Source of the DNA: Gonapodya prolifera JEL478
Taxonomy: Eukaryota; Monoblepharomycota; Monoblepharidomycetes; Monoblepharidales; Gonapodyaceae
Length of the DNA stretch: 24,813 nt
NCBI GenBank assembly: GCA_001574975.1
Contig: KQ965763.1
Coordinates: 359,176-383,988 of the forward strand
Direction of reading: 5' to 3'
A program made the translations under genes and the position numbers. The notes under the pieces were generated by a model. The model saw nothing but the letters and a program-made list of their open reading frames with translations. It was not told the origin of the DNA and searched no databases. Shown here piece after piece: positions 1-9,966 of this stretch. Every line of letters begins with the position of its first letter. Position 1 is the stretch's first letter.

Positions 1-770
1 GGGAACTCACGAGAGTTGGCATTCGAGATGTCGTTGCTCTCGTTTGGGTCGAGCCAAATCTTTCTCTTTCCACATTTCAAGACTGCAGCGGCGAGCCGCT
101 TCTGCGTTCGAAGATTAACCCTGGGCGAGTATCGAGTGTGTGGGTCAGGATCCGGGTCACTCGAGCGAGCGAAAAAAGAGACATGCCACGGGACCTCCCA
201 AACGGTACGGAAATGGTCCGGATCTTGTCTCAACTTGATCAAAGACTTCCTCCGCCCCCGACCACCGATTCCTCTGAACTTCCGGTCGACAGCCTCGGAG
301 TTAGCCACAACGAACGCCATCCTCGTATCCCACTACAGTATCGTACAGTGTCTCCGTTTCGTTCTTGTCCGACTCACATTGCGCGCACTTGATGGACGCA
401 GCGTGTTGGGGGTCACGCGACCTGTTGGCGAGTGTGCCGAAAAAAGGAGAGTCGCCGAAAAAGGAAATGTACCGACGAAATCCCGCAGAGATATAAGAGT
501 GATGAGAGCGACACACGCGTGGCATCTGCATCCGCAACACTCACTGACGGATGGATGGATGTGTCCGATTTGGTTCCACCAAACACGGAAAAGTTTTTTT
601 TGTGGTGGCGACCTTCGAAAGCTCATTCTTCGAACCAGAGCCACAAATGAATTCTACTCGAAGTCCTGGTATCAACCTCGAGAATCCGACACACAAGTTC
701 TGGGCGTTCTCTGCCGAGAGCCGGCTCTGAGAGACAGATTATCGGGTAGCAATATTTGCCGGGCATTCAG
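1..770. other. Unresolved 5' region, no firm gene
   Basis: No gene can be assigned with confidence. Open frames cover much of the stretch on both strands, but none shows a known domain. One frame starts at 183 with a reasonable start context ([20 protein letters not shown]...) and is Pro-rich around residues 26-31. It could be a first exon of the candidate gene whose last exons lie further right, but no convincing splice pair joins them. A short GATG-type run sits at about 545-556, similar to the one in the eL39 intron. Confidence 0.3.
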
Positions 771-1187
771 CCGACACAGACAGTCATGCCCAAGCTGGCA
801 GCCTAAATTTACTCGAAAGCGCTTCCCGATGCCTCCAGTACGAAGCACGTTTATCGCATGGTAAGCTATCGTCAGTTCAATGGTCAAGCATCATCTCACA
901 TTGGAGGATTGCGTCAAAAGGCTGGGGATCTCTGTGAGTGGAATCGCGGTACTGAAATTGGCGAAAGACGACATCGACCGACGTCGACGACGTGTACTGG
1001 AAGAGAAAAGAGGAAAGGAATCTGCAGAACCCGCTGCCGGTGAGAACTCTTGCTCATAGTACAATGCAATCGATGTTTAATCTCGCTGCTACTTCCCCCA
1101 CGCATTCTATCAATCTCTGGACCCTGACTTCTAGTGAAAACTGACCAAGTTCATCAGCGGACGGGACTCGGCTTCTCGAGTCGCTAG
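771..1187 (+). CDS. Candidate 3' exons of an unrecognised small gene
   Basis: I do not recognise this protein. The best-supported part is the last intron, 1040-1134 (95 nt): GTGAGA donor, a CTGAC branch-like site, and a CTTCTAG acceptor. Joining its flanks keeps a frame that reads from a basic, Arg-rich helix-like stretch (DDIDRRRRRVLEEKRGKE) into a tail ending TGLGFSSR, with stop TAG at 1185-1187. Upstream, a frame from 771 to 860 (SLNLLESASRCLQYEARLSH) could be joined by an intron at 861-967 (GTAAGC donor, AAAG acceptor), which keeps phase. Alternatively the coding may start at the ATG at 880, giving the same C-terminus. The 5' end is unresolved. A coiled-coil-like nuclear protein is possible, but that is only an impression from composition. 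Confidence 0.33.
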
Positions 1188-1503
1188 TGGCCTTGTCCAC
1201 TATCTTGTCAGTGCACCTTGATACCAACTCACATCGGGTGATTGCCCATTGAACTTCCTTCAGTCTCAGTAATTGTCGAACTCTCCTTTTGTTCATCGAG
1301 AAGCTTTGCCGCTGAATAGCTACATTCTTGCTGGATTGGAACTTCCACTTTTAATGGTAAACAATACGATAAATATCCGCATAAGAACACCAACAGAAAA
1401 GAGCAATAAAATAGCTGTATTTAGAACAAAATTGGTATCGTTTCGGTTGTGGTGAAGGAAAACCGAACCCACAACACCTTCGCTCAAGTTGTTGACACCG
1501 AAG

Positions 1504-2095
1504 ATGGTCAGTCTCGAACCGCCATCCACGTGGAGCTATGACCAAGAAAACTCGCATGAGAGAGGCGTTAGGTGGAATCATCATCGCGAATGGATGGATG
1601 GATGGATGGGAGGATGGGTTGGATATGCTTGGTGGAACTTTTCAAGAGGAAATCGGGAGCCCGAAGTTGGGGAGACTTCTGGATGAAACGGGACCTAATG
1701 TGATGCTTGCGCTGGCTGCGGCAATCCTCCGTTGCTGTCCCCTCGGTAATCCTCTGGACTCGCTCAAAACATGTTCCTGACGACTTCGTCTCCCCCACCA
1801 AACGCAGCCTTCGAACAAGACGTTTAAAATCAAACGGATTTTGGGAAAGAAGGCGAAGCAAAACCGTCCTCTTCCTCAGTGGATTCGCTTCCGGACTGGA
1901 AACAAGATCCGGTGAGCATTGGTTCGCCTCACGAAGCCACCCATCACCGTACCTACGTTCGTTTCATTCTCAATAGGTATAACGCAAAGCGGAGAAACTG
2001 GAGAAAGACGAAGTGTGAGAACTCTCGATTTCTGGATAATCAGGATTGTGATGAAACAACTTTTCCTCTTCCTTTCTTAATCAGTGGGCCTGTAA
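1504..2095 (+). CDS. RPL39: Large ribosomal subunit protein eL39 (RPL39), four exons
   Basis: eL39 is a small, highly basic protein of the 60S subunit that lines the peptide exit tunnel. The spliced product is 51 residues, exactly the usual eukaryotic length, and shows the family signatures [17 protein letters not shown] and [12 protein letters not shown]. Exons: 1504-1506, 1808-1911, 1977-2014 and 2085-2095. Introns: 1507-1807 (301 nt, GTCAGT donor, CTGAC branch-like site, GCAG acceptor), 1912-1976 (65 nt, GTGAGC...ATAG) and 2015-2084 (70 nt, GTGAGA...TCAG). The protein ends LGL rather than the common LGI. Exon 1 encodes only the initiator Met. That placement is inferred because exon 2 starts directly with the Pro that follows Met in the family and no ATG precedes it in frame. 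The ATG at 1504 is followed by a usable donor, but another upstream ATG-GT (1354) cannot be excluded. Exons 2-4 are certain. Confidence 0.93.
1590..1609. repeat. (ATGG)n microsatellite in eL39 intron 1
   Basis: About five head-to-tail ATGG units sit within the first intron of the eL39 gene, followed by a related GGGAGGATGGG stretch. A shorter run of the same unit occurs near 545-556. Confidence 0.8.
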
Positions 2096-2666
2096 AATTC
2101 CTGCGATGCGGAGTTCGGGATGGACTGGGAGGATGGAGAGAGCAACCCGTAACGCGTTTGCTTGGACATTGTATTCGGGGATGTCAATGCACATACTTCA
2201 AAAACCTTTCTCTTCTGTTGGCCCTCTTCTGTCGACTCTTCGGATAAGATTCTCTTCATCTTCCTATCTGCATTCTTTGTACGTAACCCACCCCCCACCC
2301 CGCGCCTTTGGAACTGGTTCTTTAACGAACTTTAGGCATGCGTCCGCCATAACAGCCCTCACTCTGGTTTGCAAATCCTTTCCGTTGGGCGTTGCGCTGA
2401 ACCCAGTTTCTATTATGTCCCTTTCTGTTTGCGCTCATTCAAATAATCACACCGGCATCTTCGTCGGCATCATCCCCTCCTATTAGCATCACAAATATAT
2501 ATGCTAGAGCAAAAGACCATCTAATTTATAAGTAGACTGACTTCGTATTTGTATATCGAAATGCTTTGTTCAACTTTGTTTCAGCGGATTTTGAAGTTTG
2601 TCAAGCTCGCCACACCACTAATCGCTTGACCTTACCCGCCAGTGGAAGAATGCCTCTGGGCTCTCA
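2096..2666. other. Intergenic region, eL39 3' end and upstream region of next gene
   Basis: No supported gene. The first part is the 3' flank of eL39. Around 2495-2560 the DNA is AT-rich with several TATA-like words (ATATATATG, TTTATAAG), which may belong to the promoter of the gene starting at 2667. Short open frames here show no recognisable protein features. Confidence 0.5.
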
Positions 2667-3656
2667 ATGCTAAACTCTTTTCCTGCCATCTCGCTGTCGC
2701 CGCCTGATGGCCAATCCTCGCTCCTCGCTGATCCCTCGAAAATCGAAGGCAATCCACTCTCCCGCTTGGCAGGGATTCTCGGCCCCCTGGACATTATAGA
2801 GCTGCTCGACTCTCTCTGGACAAATCATAGGGATGTAGCTGAGGACGTCGTGGATGCTTGTAAGAGTCGAGTTGTTTCTTCGATCGCAAGCTGGCCACCC
2901 ACATAGTTTTCTCCCTCAGTTAGGCAACAGCGACTCCTTCAACCCTCGTTGGCGCATAAAGCCGACGTCGCTGCCATCATGGGAAGTGACATCACTCCTC
3001 AAACAGTCGGCCACCTTATCCAACTGATTGAGCGGGCGGACAAGTGGACCGACGCCGGATTCGGTAGTCAGGCGGTACAAATTCTTTCGGACGTTGCGGA
3101 CGCATCCGTTGAAAAGCTGCTCGAGCAGCAATGGGATGCGAGTGACGTTCTGGAAAGGCTTGACTCGTCCATGGGGGAGGCCATAAAGGCGTGGTATCAC
3201 GAAGCGCTGGAAACGGGTGTTGGAATGGAGGAAGCGAGACTGCTAGCTCTCCAGGAGCAGTGCAACAAGTTACGCTTCAGTGCTGAGCAGCATGGATACA
3301 ATGTACTTCACGCAACCAGACGAATGCTGGTGGCAGTCGAAGCGAGTTTCAGCGGCAACAGCGGCGACGGCGTTGAAGGCGACGGGAACGAAGATTCAGA
3401 GAGTGATCCGAAAACCAAGAGCAGAGATGTTGTGACGAACCCGGATGAGGACAATCCAATCGACTCGCCAGATCCAGGAACACCAGTCGCGCTTAGTGCT
3501 GGCAATATATCCGATTTGGAAAGACACATGTCTCCTACGTGGAGGAGTGGCTCCGACACAAGTGGTGATATTGTTCCTGACACCCCAGAACTCAATTCTG
3601 TTGGGCGATCCAAGCAACCCTTCAGTCAGTTGAAGCCAATGCCGGCACCTATTTAA
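2667..3656 (+). CDS. Unrecognised two-exon protein, helical N-half and acidic disordered C-half
   Basis: I do not recognise the family. The exons are 2667-2859 and 2920-3656. The 60-nt intron (GTAAGA donor, CCCTCAG acceptor) splits a codon and joins the two frames exactly, giving about 309 residues. The first ~215 residues look helical and ordered, with repeated amphipathic patterns such as GPLDIIELLDSLW, VGHLIQLIERADKW and KLLEQQWDASDVLERLD. The last ~95 residues are rich in Ser, Asp, Glu, Pro and Gly, so probably disordered. There is no signal peptide or membrane segment. The ATG at 2667 is the first in frame here; an ATG 17 nt upstream is out of frame and soon stops. An earlier exon is possible. 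It lies in tandem between eL39 and the UBC6-type gene, with 231 nt before the latter. Confidence 0.72.
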
Positions 3657-3887
3657 GGTACCTCGATACGCATGTACTAGTTGTCAGATGACTCCAGTAA
3701 CACAAGAAAAGAGTTGTGCCTTTCCTTTTGAAGTGGCTCTTCAATCATGATGTCCTACAAAAGAGCTCCTAAGTATGACCACTGATCAGAAAGGTAATTC
3801 GATGGTGGGGCTCGTCAGGTGCCGGGCTAAATTTTACAGTTGTCCAGTTCACAAAACCTCTCATCCGAACTAACCAACACAACGCTG

Positions 3888-5255
3888 ATGGCGACGAAGG
3901 CTGCTTATAAGCGACTCACGAAAGGTTTATATTCTCGAGGGGGACTGCTTTCTTTCAAACTCCTTGTGATCATCGCCAACTTGGATACTCGTTAGAGTAC
4001 GTATCAATCCAGCAGAATCCTCCACCGTATATTGTGGCAAAACCGCTGGAATCGAATATTTTAGAATGGCATGTGAGTGCGGAGGAGAATTGAGGAGGGA
4101 GGACAGCATTTTTGGGAGCAGACCAATGCACCAACGGAAGTTCGGGCATCGGCAAGCCGTACCGGCAGAGAAAGCCAGTTTCACTATTGATGAAACCTGC
4201 TGGGGTCTTTCCCCTGATGGACGAGCTCTGCCTCCGTTCTCAATGATCATTAATGTCGTCGTTCTTTCTGTGGGGTCGTGTCCTTCACTTTCGCGCCGCC
4301 GCTCCCTTCTAGTCTTTATGGCATTCTGACTGGAAACGCGTTTACTAGTACGTCATAACAGGGCCTCCTGATTCGCCCTTTGCTGGAGGCGAGTACCACG
4401 GGAGACTTATATTTCCCACGGAGTATCCCTTCAAACCGCCTGCGATCAAAATAATAACGGTGAGTCAGTTACTTTCAATGCGGTATTAGTGGTTTGTGCT
4501 CAGTAATGTTGATTCGTCAATCACAAGCCCAACGGTCGCTTTCAAACAGATTTCCGGCTTTGCCTCACTATGTCTGACTACCATGTATGTTTTGAACACT
4601 CATCGGATCTCGCAACTTTGCTGAACCTCCAATCAAGCCCAACACCTGGAACCCTGCGTGGTCAGTCTCCACTATTCTGACGGGGCTACTTTCGTTCATG
4701 TTGGAAGAAACACCTACAACCGGCTCAATTGAAACTAGCAGAGCGGAGAAGGTAGCGCTCGCTCATAAAAGTCGTCGTTGGAACAGGGAAAATGGCGGTG
4801 GCGGACACAGGAACACACGATTCAAGGAGATTTGGCCCGAATTATGCGGAACAGAGAATTACCACGCCACTGTCATTCATAATGAATCAGCACCTATCGC
4901 TCACTTTAACGGCACAAATGGCAATTCAATCGCTACTCCTGGGAGGGGCTTCACTGCAGCTGCAGAGCACCCTCAACCTACTGCTTTCCAAACATCACCA
5001 TTTGGCATTGCGCCTCGGCCACAAAGTGGGTTGCGACAACGTGCACCAGTGGCGTCAAGCAATGTGATTTCGGCAGGTGCCCCAAGGGATGTCGCACCAG
5101 ATGCAAATCCAGCGACAGGGATCCCAGGGACAGGGAATCCAGCGACATGCCTTCAAAGATTTAGACAATGGTTTATCGAACACAGAACATTGACAGCAGT
5201 GATATTTGTTACCATTGCAATTGTATTTCTTAGTTTGATGGTACATTCTGAATAA
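3888..5255 (+). CDS. UBC6: Tail-anchored ubiquitin-conjugating enzyme E2, UBC6/UBE2J2 type, five exons
   Basis: UBC6-type E2s sit on the ER membrane, facing the cytosol, and transfer ubiquitin in ER-associated degradation with Doa10/MARCH6-type ligases. Exons: 3888-3924, 3996-4072, 4349-4459, 4528-4584 and 4638-5255, giving 299 residues. The UBC fold spans about residues 1-160. Signatures include [30 protein letters not shown] and [18 protein letters not shown]. The active-site Cys codon is 4561-4563. [19 protein letters not shown] follows, the diagnostic non-canonical E2 J segment. After a low-complexity linker, a hydrophobic helix ([18 protein letters not shown]) ends two residues or so before the C-terminus: a typical tail anchor. 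Intron 1 has a weak GTTTAT donor, intron 2 is long (276 nt, CTGAC branch site at 4326), and introns 3 and 4 both end in the less common AAG acceptor. The gene appears intact. Confidence 0.95.
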
Positions 5256-5599
5256 CACATTTTGTACAATTATTTTCTTGTCTTTTTTTTTTTTTTGTTT
5301 CGGTCTTTACAAATGATTGGAGATCTTTTCATTCACTTTTAAGCGTGTCTGAAAATTTGTTCAAGAATCATCTATCAACATCTTGCAGGAGTGAGGAGAC
5401 AGGTTCTGTACACTGGGAAATGGCATTCAGTGTAATTAACCTTTACTTAGCATCTAACTTGAATAAGTCACAGGAGGGGCAGTAGAAATGCAGAACAGGG
5501 TTGTACTTGCCTGTGTACATTTCTGGGTGACTCTGACCATTTTCTCTCTCACTTAGTTGCATCAATTGCTGGATCCCTGGTAGCTAATGTATGTGCTAT
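5256..5599. other. 3' flank of UBC6 and left edge of the transposon-rich zone
   Basis: No gene is supported. A T14 run at 5283-5296, only 27 nt after the UBC6 stop, could be the 3' UTR of UBC6 or the reverse complement of a poly(A) tail from a minus-strand insertion. The character of the sequence changes here, from coding-dense DNA to AT-richer repetitive DNA. A minus-strand open stretch at about 5400-5560 may be a decayed continuation of the neighbouring copia polyprotein, but has no motif. Confidence 0.5.
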
Positions 5600-5785
5600 T
5601 TTTCACAAATGAATCCTAACAATAGAAGTGCGCACATTTTGGATATTGAGGATGTTTGATTTTGTTTCAATGAAGGAAACGTACTTGGACAGTATATCCA
5701 TTGGAGGTAACATTGGGACAAAAACAATTCCAAAGCTAAAATCAACACTGGTGACATCTCAACAGATGCAATCAAACAGTTCAAT

Positions 5786-6559
5786 TTAGGATCCCACATT
5801 TTTGGTCTTTTCAAAATGTTGCCAAAGGTGAAAAATGTGCTCAGAAATTGTTCTGATTCTCCTTTCTGCAACCCCATTTAACTCTGGTGTATGTGCTGGA
5901 ATTTCCTCAACAACAATGCCTTTTGATTTCATCCAATTCACCATAGAGTTAGGTTTCAAGATCTCTTTTATATTGTCACTTTGTAAAATTTTCATCTTAA
6001 AATTTGGATACTGCTTCTCCATTCTCAACTTATACTCCTTGATCTTCTGCTCTGCATCATTCTTGTTTCTCATTGTTTCAATGGTGACAAACTCATTTGC
6101 TTCATCAACCAAGATTAAGGCATATCTCTCTCTGTTCAACCCCTCAATTCTTGCTGGACCCCAAATATCCAAATGTGTCTTCTCTCCTTCCTTAGTGGCT
6201 TGTTCCCTTGGTGGATTATTAAAAGCCAGCTTTTTTGCTTTGCCCATCTCACATCCTAAGCAGTGTAAAGGAGAGTAAACATCTGCCTCATCACACTTTA
6301 GATATATCCCAGCTTTGACCATTTTCTTCAAGTCTCTTTCACCAAGATGTTCCAATCTAAAGTGAGCCAAAGCATGATTCATCACTCTGTCAATCTGTGC
6401 TGTAGCTTTAAAGGCTTCAGGGCGTGATGGCTTTGGACTAAGAATTGAGATAGGGATGTTGCAAAGTTGGCCATTTGATTTTATCCCAGAGTAAACTTCA
6501 TTTCCATCTTTATCCACAATCACACACAGATTTGAAAAGTTTGGGAATCTGAGCTCCAA
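5786..6559 (-). pseudogene. copia GAG-pre-integrase and integrase core
   Basis: This is the longest surviving piece, 257 residues. The pre-integrase zinc region reads ALAHFRLEHLGERDLKKMV, then CLGC near residue 102. The integrase core follows with THLDIWGP (first catalytic Asp), KILQSDNIKE (second Asp; SDN kept but the usual Gly is lost) and PELNGVAERRIRTI (catalytic Glu). All three acidic residues are therefore present. The frame ends about 20 residues later, and some downstream homology continues in a shifted frame to about 5600. Without the rest of pol the element cannot move itself. Confidence 0.85.
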
Positions 6560-6647
6560 TCCAAGCTTTTGCAGTGCCCCAGTTGACAGGAGAGTACATC
6601 AAGCATTAAGATCTAAAATCACATTTGTAATCTTCAAATCAAAATAG

Positions 6648-6989
6648 TCAGATTTTCCTTGGAACCTGACAAGTAACCCTTCCAATGGCACTGGAACTTG
6701 CACCATTTGCTGCCAGTGAAAGATTAATTGGTTGCTCTCTAAAGTTGAACATCAAATCTTGGAGAGATGTGATACAGTCTGATGCACCAGAATCCACTAA
6801 AATTCTATGCCGGCCACTTTGGGGGCTGAACACATAGGCTTCACTCCTAAGTTCATCAACTTTACAGGTATGGTTAACTGAATGTGAAGACAGAACCTCC
6901 TTCTCATGCTTAAACTCATCTGTTCTCTGGCCATGTGCATTGAAGCAAACGCACAGCCCCTTGACAGGGCAAAGGGCATCTCCTTTCAC
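6648..6989 (-). pseudogene. copia protease region
   Basis: The frame contains an aspartic protease active-site motif, ILVDSGASDCI, at roughly residues 62-72. It is preceded by a degraded Cys/His stretch (CPVKGLCVCFNAHG) that may be the remains of the Gag zinc knuckle. The DSGA triad is the form expected in copia elements. The frame ends early, before the second protease motif, and the integrase region begins in a separate frame at 6559. Confidence 0.72.
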
Positions 6990-7471
6990 TGCTGCCCTGC
7001 TCCCATTGCTGCAGGTGGGGGTGTGGCTAGCATTGGCTGGGAAGGTCCAGATTTTGATACTTGAAGCGCTACTCTGGTATGAAATAGTGAGATGCTTTTG
7101 TGTCCCACTATTTTTGGCAAGTCAGAACTGCCTTTCTTTGACTTTCTTAAGCCCAGCACCACCAAACTGCTTTTGAACCACACTCTGATTCTTATTCCCC
7201 AAGCTCTGCTATCTCTGCAAGTATGCATTTCAGCTGCTTTCACTGAATTCACAACTTCTTGGAAGTTTAATTCTCCATGCTTATTATTGCAGACTTCTGC
7301 AAGGGTTGGATAGACATGTTCCACAGCATTCAGAGAATATCTCACATGATCATTTTCTGGCCTCTCTGGGTCTGCTTTGGCAATTTTCCAGAAAAGAGAA
7401 GAAAGCTGATCAACAACATCATCCACACTTCCATCTAGTTTTACCCTGTGAAGCTCCTCAAACAGCATCAT
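6986..7471 (-). pseudogene. copia Gag middle and C-terminal fragment
   Basis: This 161-residue frame starts MMLFEELHRVKLDGSVDDVV and continues the Gag-like helical region seen in the previous fragment (DHVRYSLNAVEHVYPTLAEV). After about residue 95 the residues become low complexity and the expected zinc knuckle is not clean; a frame change has probably scrambled it. A Cys/His cluster appears only in the next frame (about 6900-6970). Confidence 0.65.
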
Positions 7472-7492
7472 TCTTCTGCCAAAAAGTTTGCC

Positions 7493-7843
7493 TTAGAATC
7501 TTGTCTTTGCCACTGCCCAATTCTGAGCAGCCATCTTTGCTGGGTCAAAGATGGACTCCTGCAGCCGTGAAGGGAAGACAGCATAAAGAGCTGAAAGAAG
7601 CTCCCTATTAATTCTGTCCCACTCCTTAGCTTCTAAAGAGTCCACTGGGCATGGCATTGTGCCTTCTAAGATCTCCACATAATCTTCATACACCCTAAGC
7701 TGCACCAACACACTCCACCTCCAATTTGGAAAATCCTTCTCACCCTCCAAAACTCTTACAGCAGCCATAAAGGTCTTAAGTCTGAATGCTGGACCATTTG
7801 AATTGACTCTGTGAGTTGGGGAATGAGATATGGTTTCCATCAC
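7493..7843 (-). pseudogene. copia Gag N-terminal fragment
   Basis: This 116-residue open frame starts MMETISH and carries the typical copia Gag opening (LEGEKDFPNWRWSVLVQL), where a short acidic lead is followed by a W-x-W segment, then DRINRELLSALYAVFP. The family normally runs several hundred residues before the zinc knuckle. Here a stop at 7493-7495 interrupts it, and the rest continues in another frame at 7471. It is part of a broken polyprotein, not a free gene. Confidence 0.75.
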
Positions 7844-8286
7844 TTCACAACAAAACTCAATGGTGAACTTTGTAAATTTTCAACTTTCTGCCACAAGCTT
7901 CTCAATTTCCACTCAAAAGTATCCAAACAGTATTTGGATAGCTCAAAATGCAAATCGCCAGGTTGCCAGAAAGGTTTGAAAAGAAATCACTTTCAAAACT
8001 TTGAAGCTCAAGAACTCCATGGAAAATTGTCCAATCTGGATGAAACTTGGTTTAATAGAACGCACTTTCCGCTCTTTTAGATAAGCAGTCGTACAATAGG
8101 TGTTGTCTGTTTGGTTCTCGAGTTCGAATTATCAACAATTTCCACTTCTCCACACTCCTGTGACAGAACCAGACCAAGATGGCTCAAATCCCTGGTCAGA
8201 AACTTTGCTCCAATATACTAGAGTCCACTGAACTCGTCAGAAGTCTCACTGCGCAAGGTTGGTTTGCGGCTTTCACTTCAACAGAG
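7844..8286. other. AT-rich spacer between copia remnant and Ngaro-like element
   Basis: No gene is supported. For the minus-strand copia remnant this is where a leader, primer-binding site and 5' LTR would be expected, but I could not identify any. Part of the next element may also start here, upstream of its first direct repeat. Confidence 0.4.
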
Positions 8287-8547
8287 CAAAATGGGTTTCA
8301 GGCGCAGCCAGTAACTATTTTGGTGGTGCAGAGAGGCGCATGTAAAACGTTTAGCAGAAAGCTTATGACTTTCCACCTGCTTCAGTGTTTCATGGCAGAA
8401 CAATTACGAAACAAGCTTAAGATTGTAAAACGCTTGCACTAGCATATCTTAAAGCTTTATAAGGAGCCCCACTGTAGCCAAGTCAATCATATCCTTCATC
8501 TCAATCACTGGTGCACTGCTTGCACCACGCACATCAAATCTTTCTTG
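8287..8547 (+). repeat. Left direct repeat of the Ngaro-like element (A1)
   Basis: This segment, from CAAAATGGGTTTCAGG to ATCTTTCTTG, reappears in the same orientation at 21588-21849 with roughly 90% identity by eye (about 25 differences and small indels). Coding-like sequence of the gag region follows directly after it. Direct repeats in this arrangement fit A1/A2 repeats of Ngaro-type elements. Confidence 0.85.
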
Positions 8548-9966
8548 GATATACTCATATCGCAGCTGATGCAGAGCAAGCACTTAATGCTCTCTGCGCA
8601 GCATTCCCTGACCTTGCAAGCATCCATAAATAATACCTTGCGTTCAATGGGCATATCTCAGATATCTAAATATAATAAGAAGGCAAACCCACTGCTCCCC
8701 TCCCCACTGGAGGGAAACAGCAGGATATATGAGCTGCATTACAAACACTGCTATTCCCAGATAATAGCACCACCAGGCCAGTGCAGAATGCTGCTGCCAA
8801 AAACAGTGTCCAAAACGCTCTGGCTCCACCTGCGGCTCCAATCATTCCACAAGCAGGCCTGGCCATGGTCAATGATGTCACAGCTGATGCCCTAGCCGCT
8901 GGTGAAGACCCTGTGCCTGCTCCCATTGTCCCTGCACCACCTGCCTAGGTCATTCCACCCCTGCCTCCCGTCTTCATCCCACCACTTCCACTCATCCATA
9001 CTCCAATCCAACCAGCTGCACTGATCCTGCTCAATGGGGTGAGCATGTTCAATTCCACTCTGACCTGCCAGCCGGCCCTCAATTTACCCACCAATCCCCC
9101 ACCCTCAGCAGCGCTCCCCCTTCATTTCAGCCACGTCTCCCCTCATTGGTTCCTGGGCAGTTACTCCCTACTACCAAGATTTAATTATATGTTGGACAAA
9201 GACTAAATCTCATCCTTTATATCTAAACCTGTACTCAGGGATATTGAAGCCAAATGTAAGCTCTGGGTTGCCAACTTTGCGTGACTCTTCCAAAGGCTCT
9301 GTTTGGGCCCTTGGGAGCTCCTACCAGATTTGGTCTGGAGGGACATATCCCAAGGCAACTATGTCAACCTTGCAAAATACCTTGACTCCAACATCCATCA
9401 CATGCTTGCCTCACCCATGGTTGAAATATTTGGATCCCTTGAGATTCACTCAGAGGGCTGCCTGAAAACCAGCATCTCCCTGTACAACCTCTGGGTCATG
9501 GCTTTTGCAAAATACACTTGGGCAGTATGCCAAATATTCCTGGAATACCACCATTATGGGATCCTTGACCAGTATGCCAGCCACATTGGCAACCTGGTCA
9601 GTAGCGGGGCCCAATGGTCCTGGATTTACACATATGATATGGAATGAAGGCAGAGAGTTGCCTCCAATTGCGCCTCCAACATCCTTGACCCTGATCCAGT
9701 CTGCCTTACCCAACACCTTGCAGTCAAGTAGCAGCAAGCAGGTGGACTGATACAACCTTGCTCTTCCAATGCAAATGACAAATCGTTGCAAATTTGCTTT
9801 AACTGGAATAGTGGCAGATGCAGAGATGAATGCCCCAGCAGTCGCTGAATGCAGCATTTGTGGAGGCCTCCATCGCAGAACTCAGCACCCACAATCCTCC
9901 TGCCAGGGCCCATGCAACAAGCCAGGGGGGACAGGGGGCACATTTTCCAATTAATATTGCATACCT
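8548..9966 (+). pseudogene. gag-like region of the Ngaro-like element
   Basis: Three pieces of coding-like sequence are visible. Right after the repeat, a frame reads LGYTHIAADAEQALNALCAA and stops at about 8637. From 9303 to 9647 a longer frame has DLVWRDISQGNYVNLAKYL and SLYNLWVMAFAKYTWAV, a pattern seen in the ORF preceding RT in basidiomycete tyrosine-recombinase elements, and continues after a TGA. Near 9784-9900 a Cys/His cluster (CKFA, CSICGGLHRR, H, C) may be a zinc finger. Proline-rich, non-coding-looking sequence fills 8880-9240. The function would be nucleic-acid binding or particle formation, by analogy. Frame changes make it a pseudogene. Confidence 0.6.

Larger units (their letters stand above)
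5600..7843 (-). mobile_element. Truncated Ty1/copia-type retrotransposon remnant
   Basis: Reading on the minus strand, the order is Gag, protease motif, GAG-pre-integrase zinc region and integrase core, which is the copia order. The element stops after the integrase: no reverse transcriptase or RNase H motif is visible between 5256 and 5786, so more than half of pol is missing. No LTR pair could be found around it. The polyprotein is split by several frame changes and stops. This is a dead fragment. The boundaries given are those of recognisable protein homology, not true ends. Confidence 0.8.

Noticed and set aside
16-864. A 282-codon plus-strand open frame at the left end
   Set aside because: No recognisable domain, an erratic composition, and long competing frames on both strands. 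Its end overlaps a more plausible exon in another frame.
1697-1780. Possible C/D box snoRNA in the first eL39 intron (GTGATGC ... CTGA)
   Set aside because: The C box does not match RTGATGA, no terminal stem is apparent, and the CTGA fits better as the intron branch site.
4792-5067. Second-frame ORF inside the last UBC6 exon
   Set aside because: It lies entirely within the conserved exon and has no independent features.
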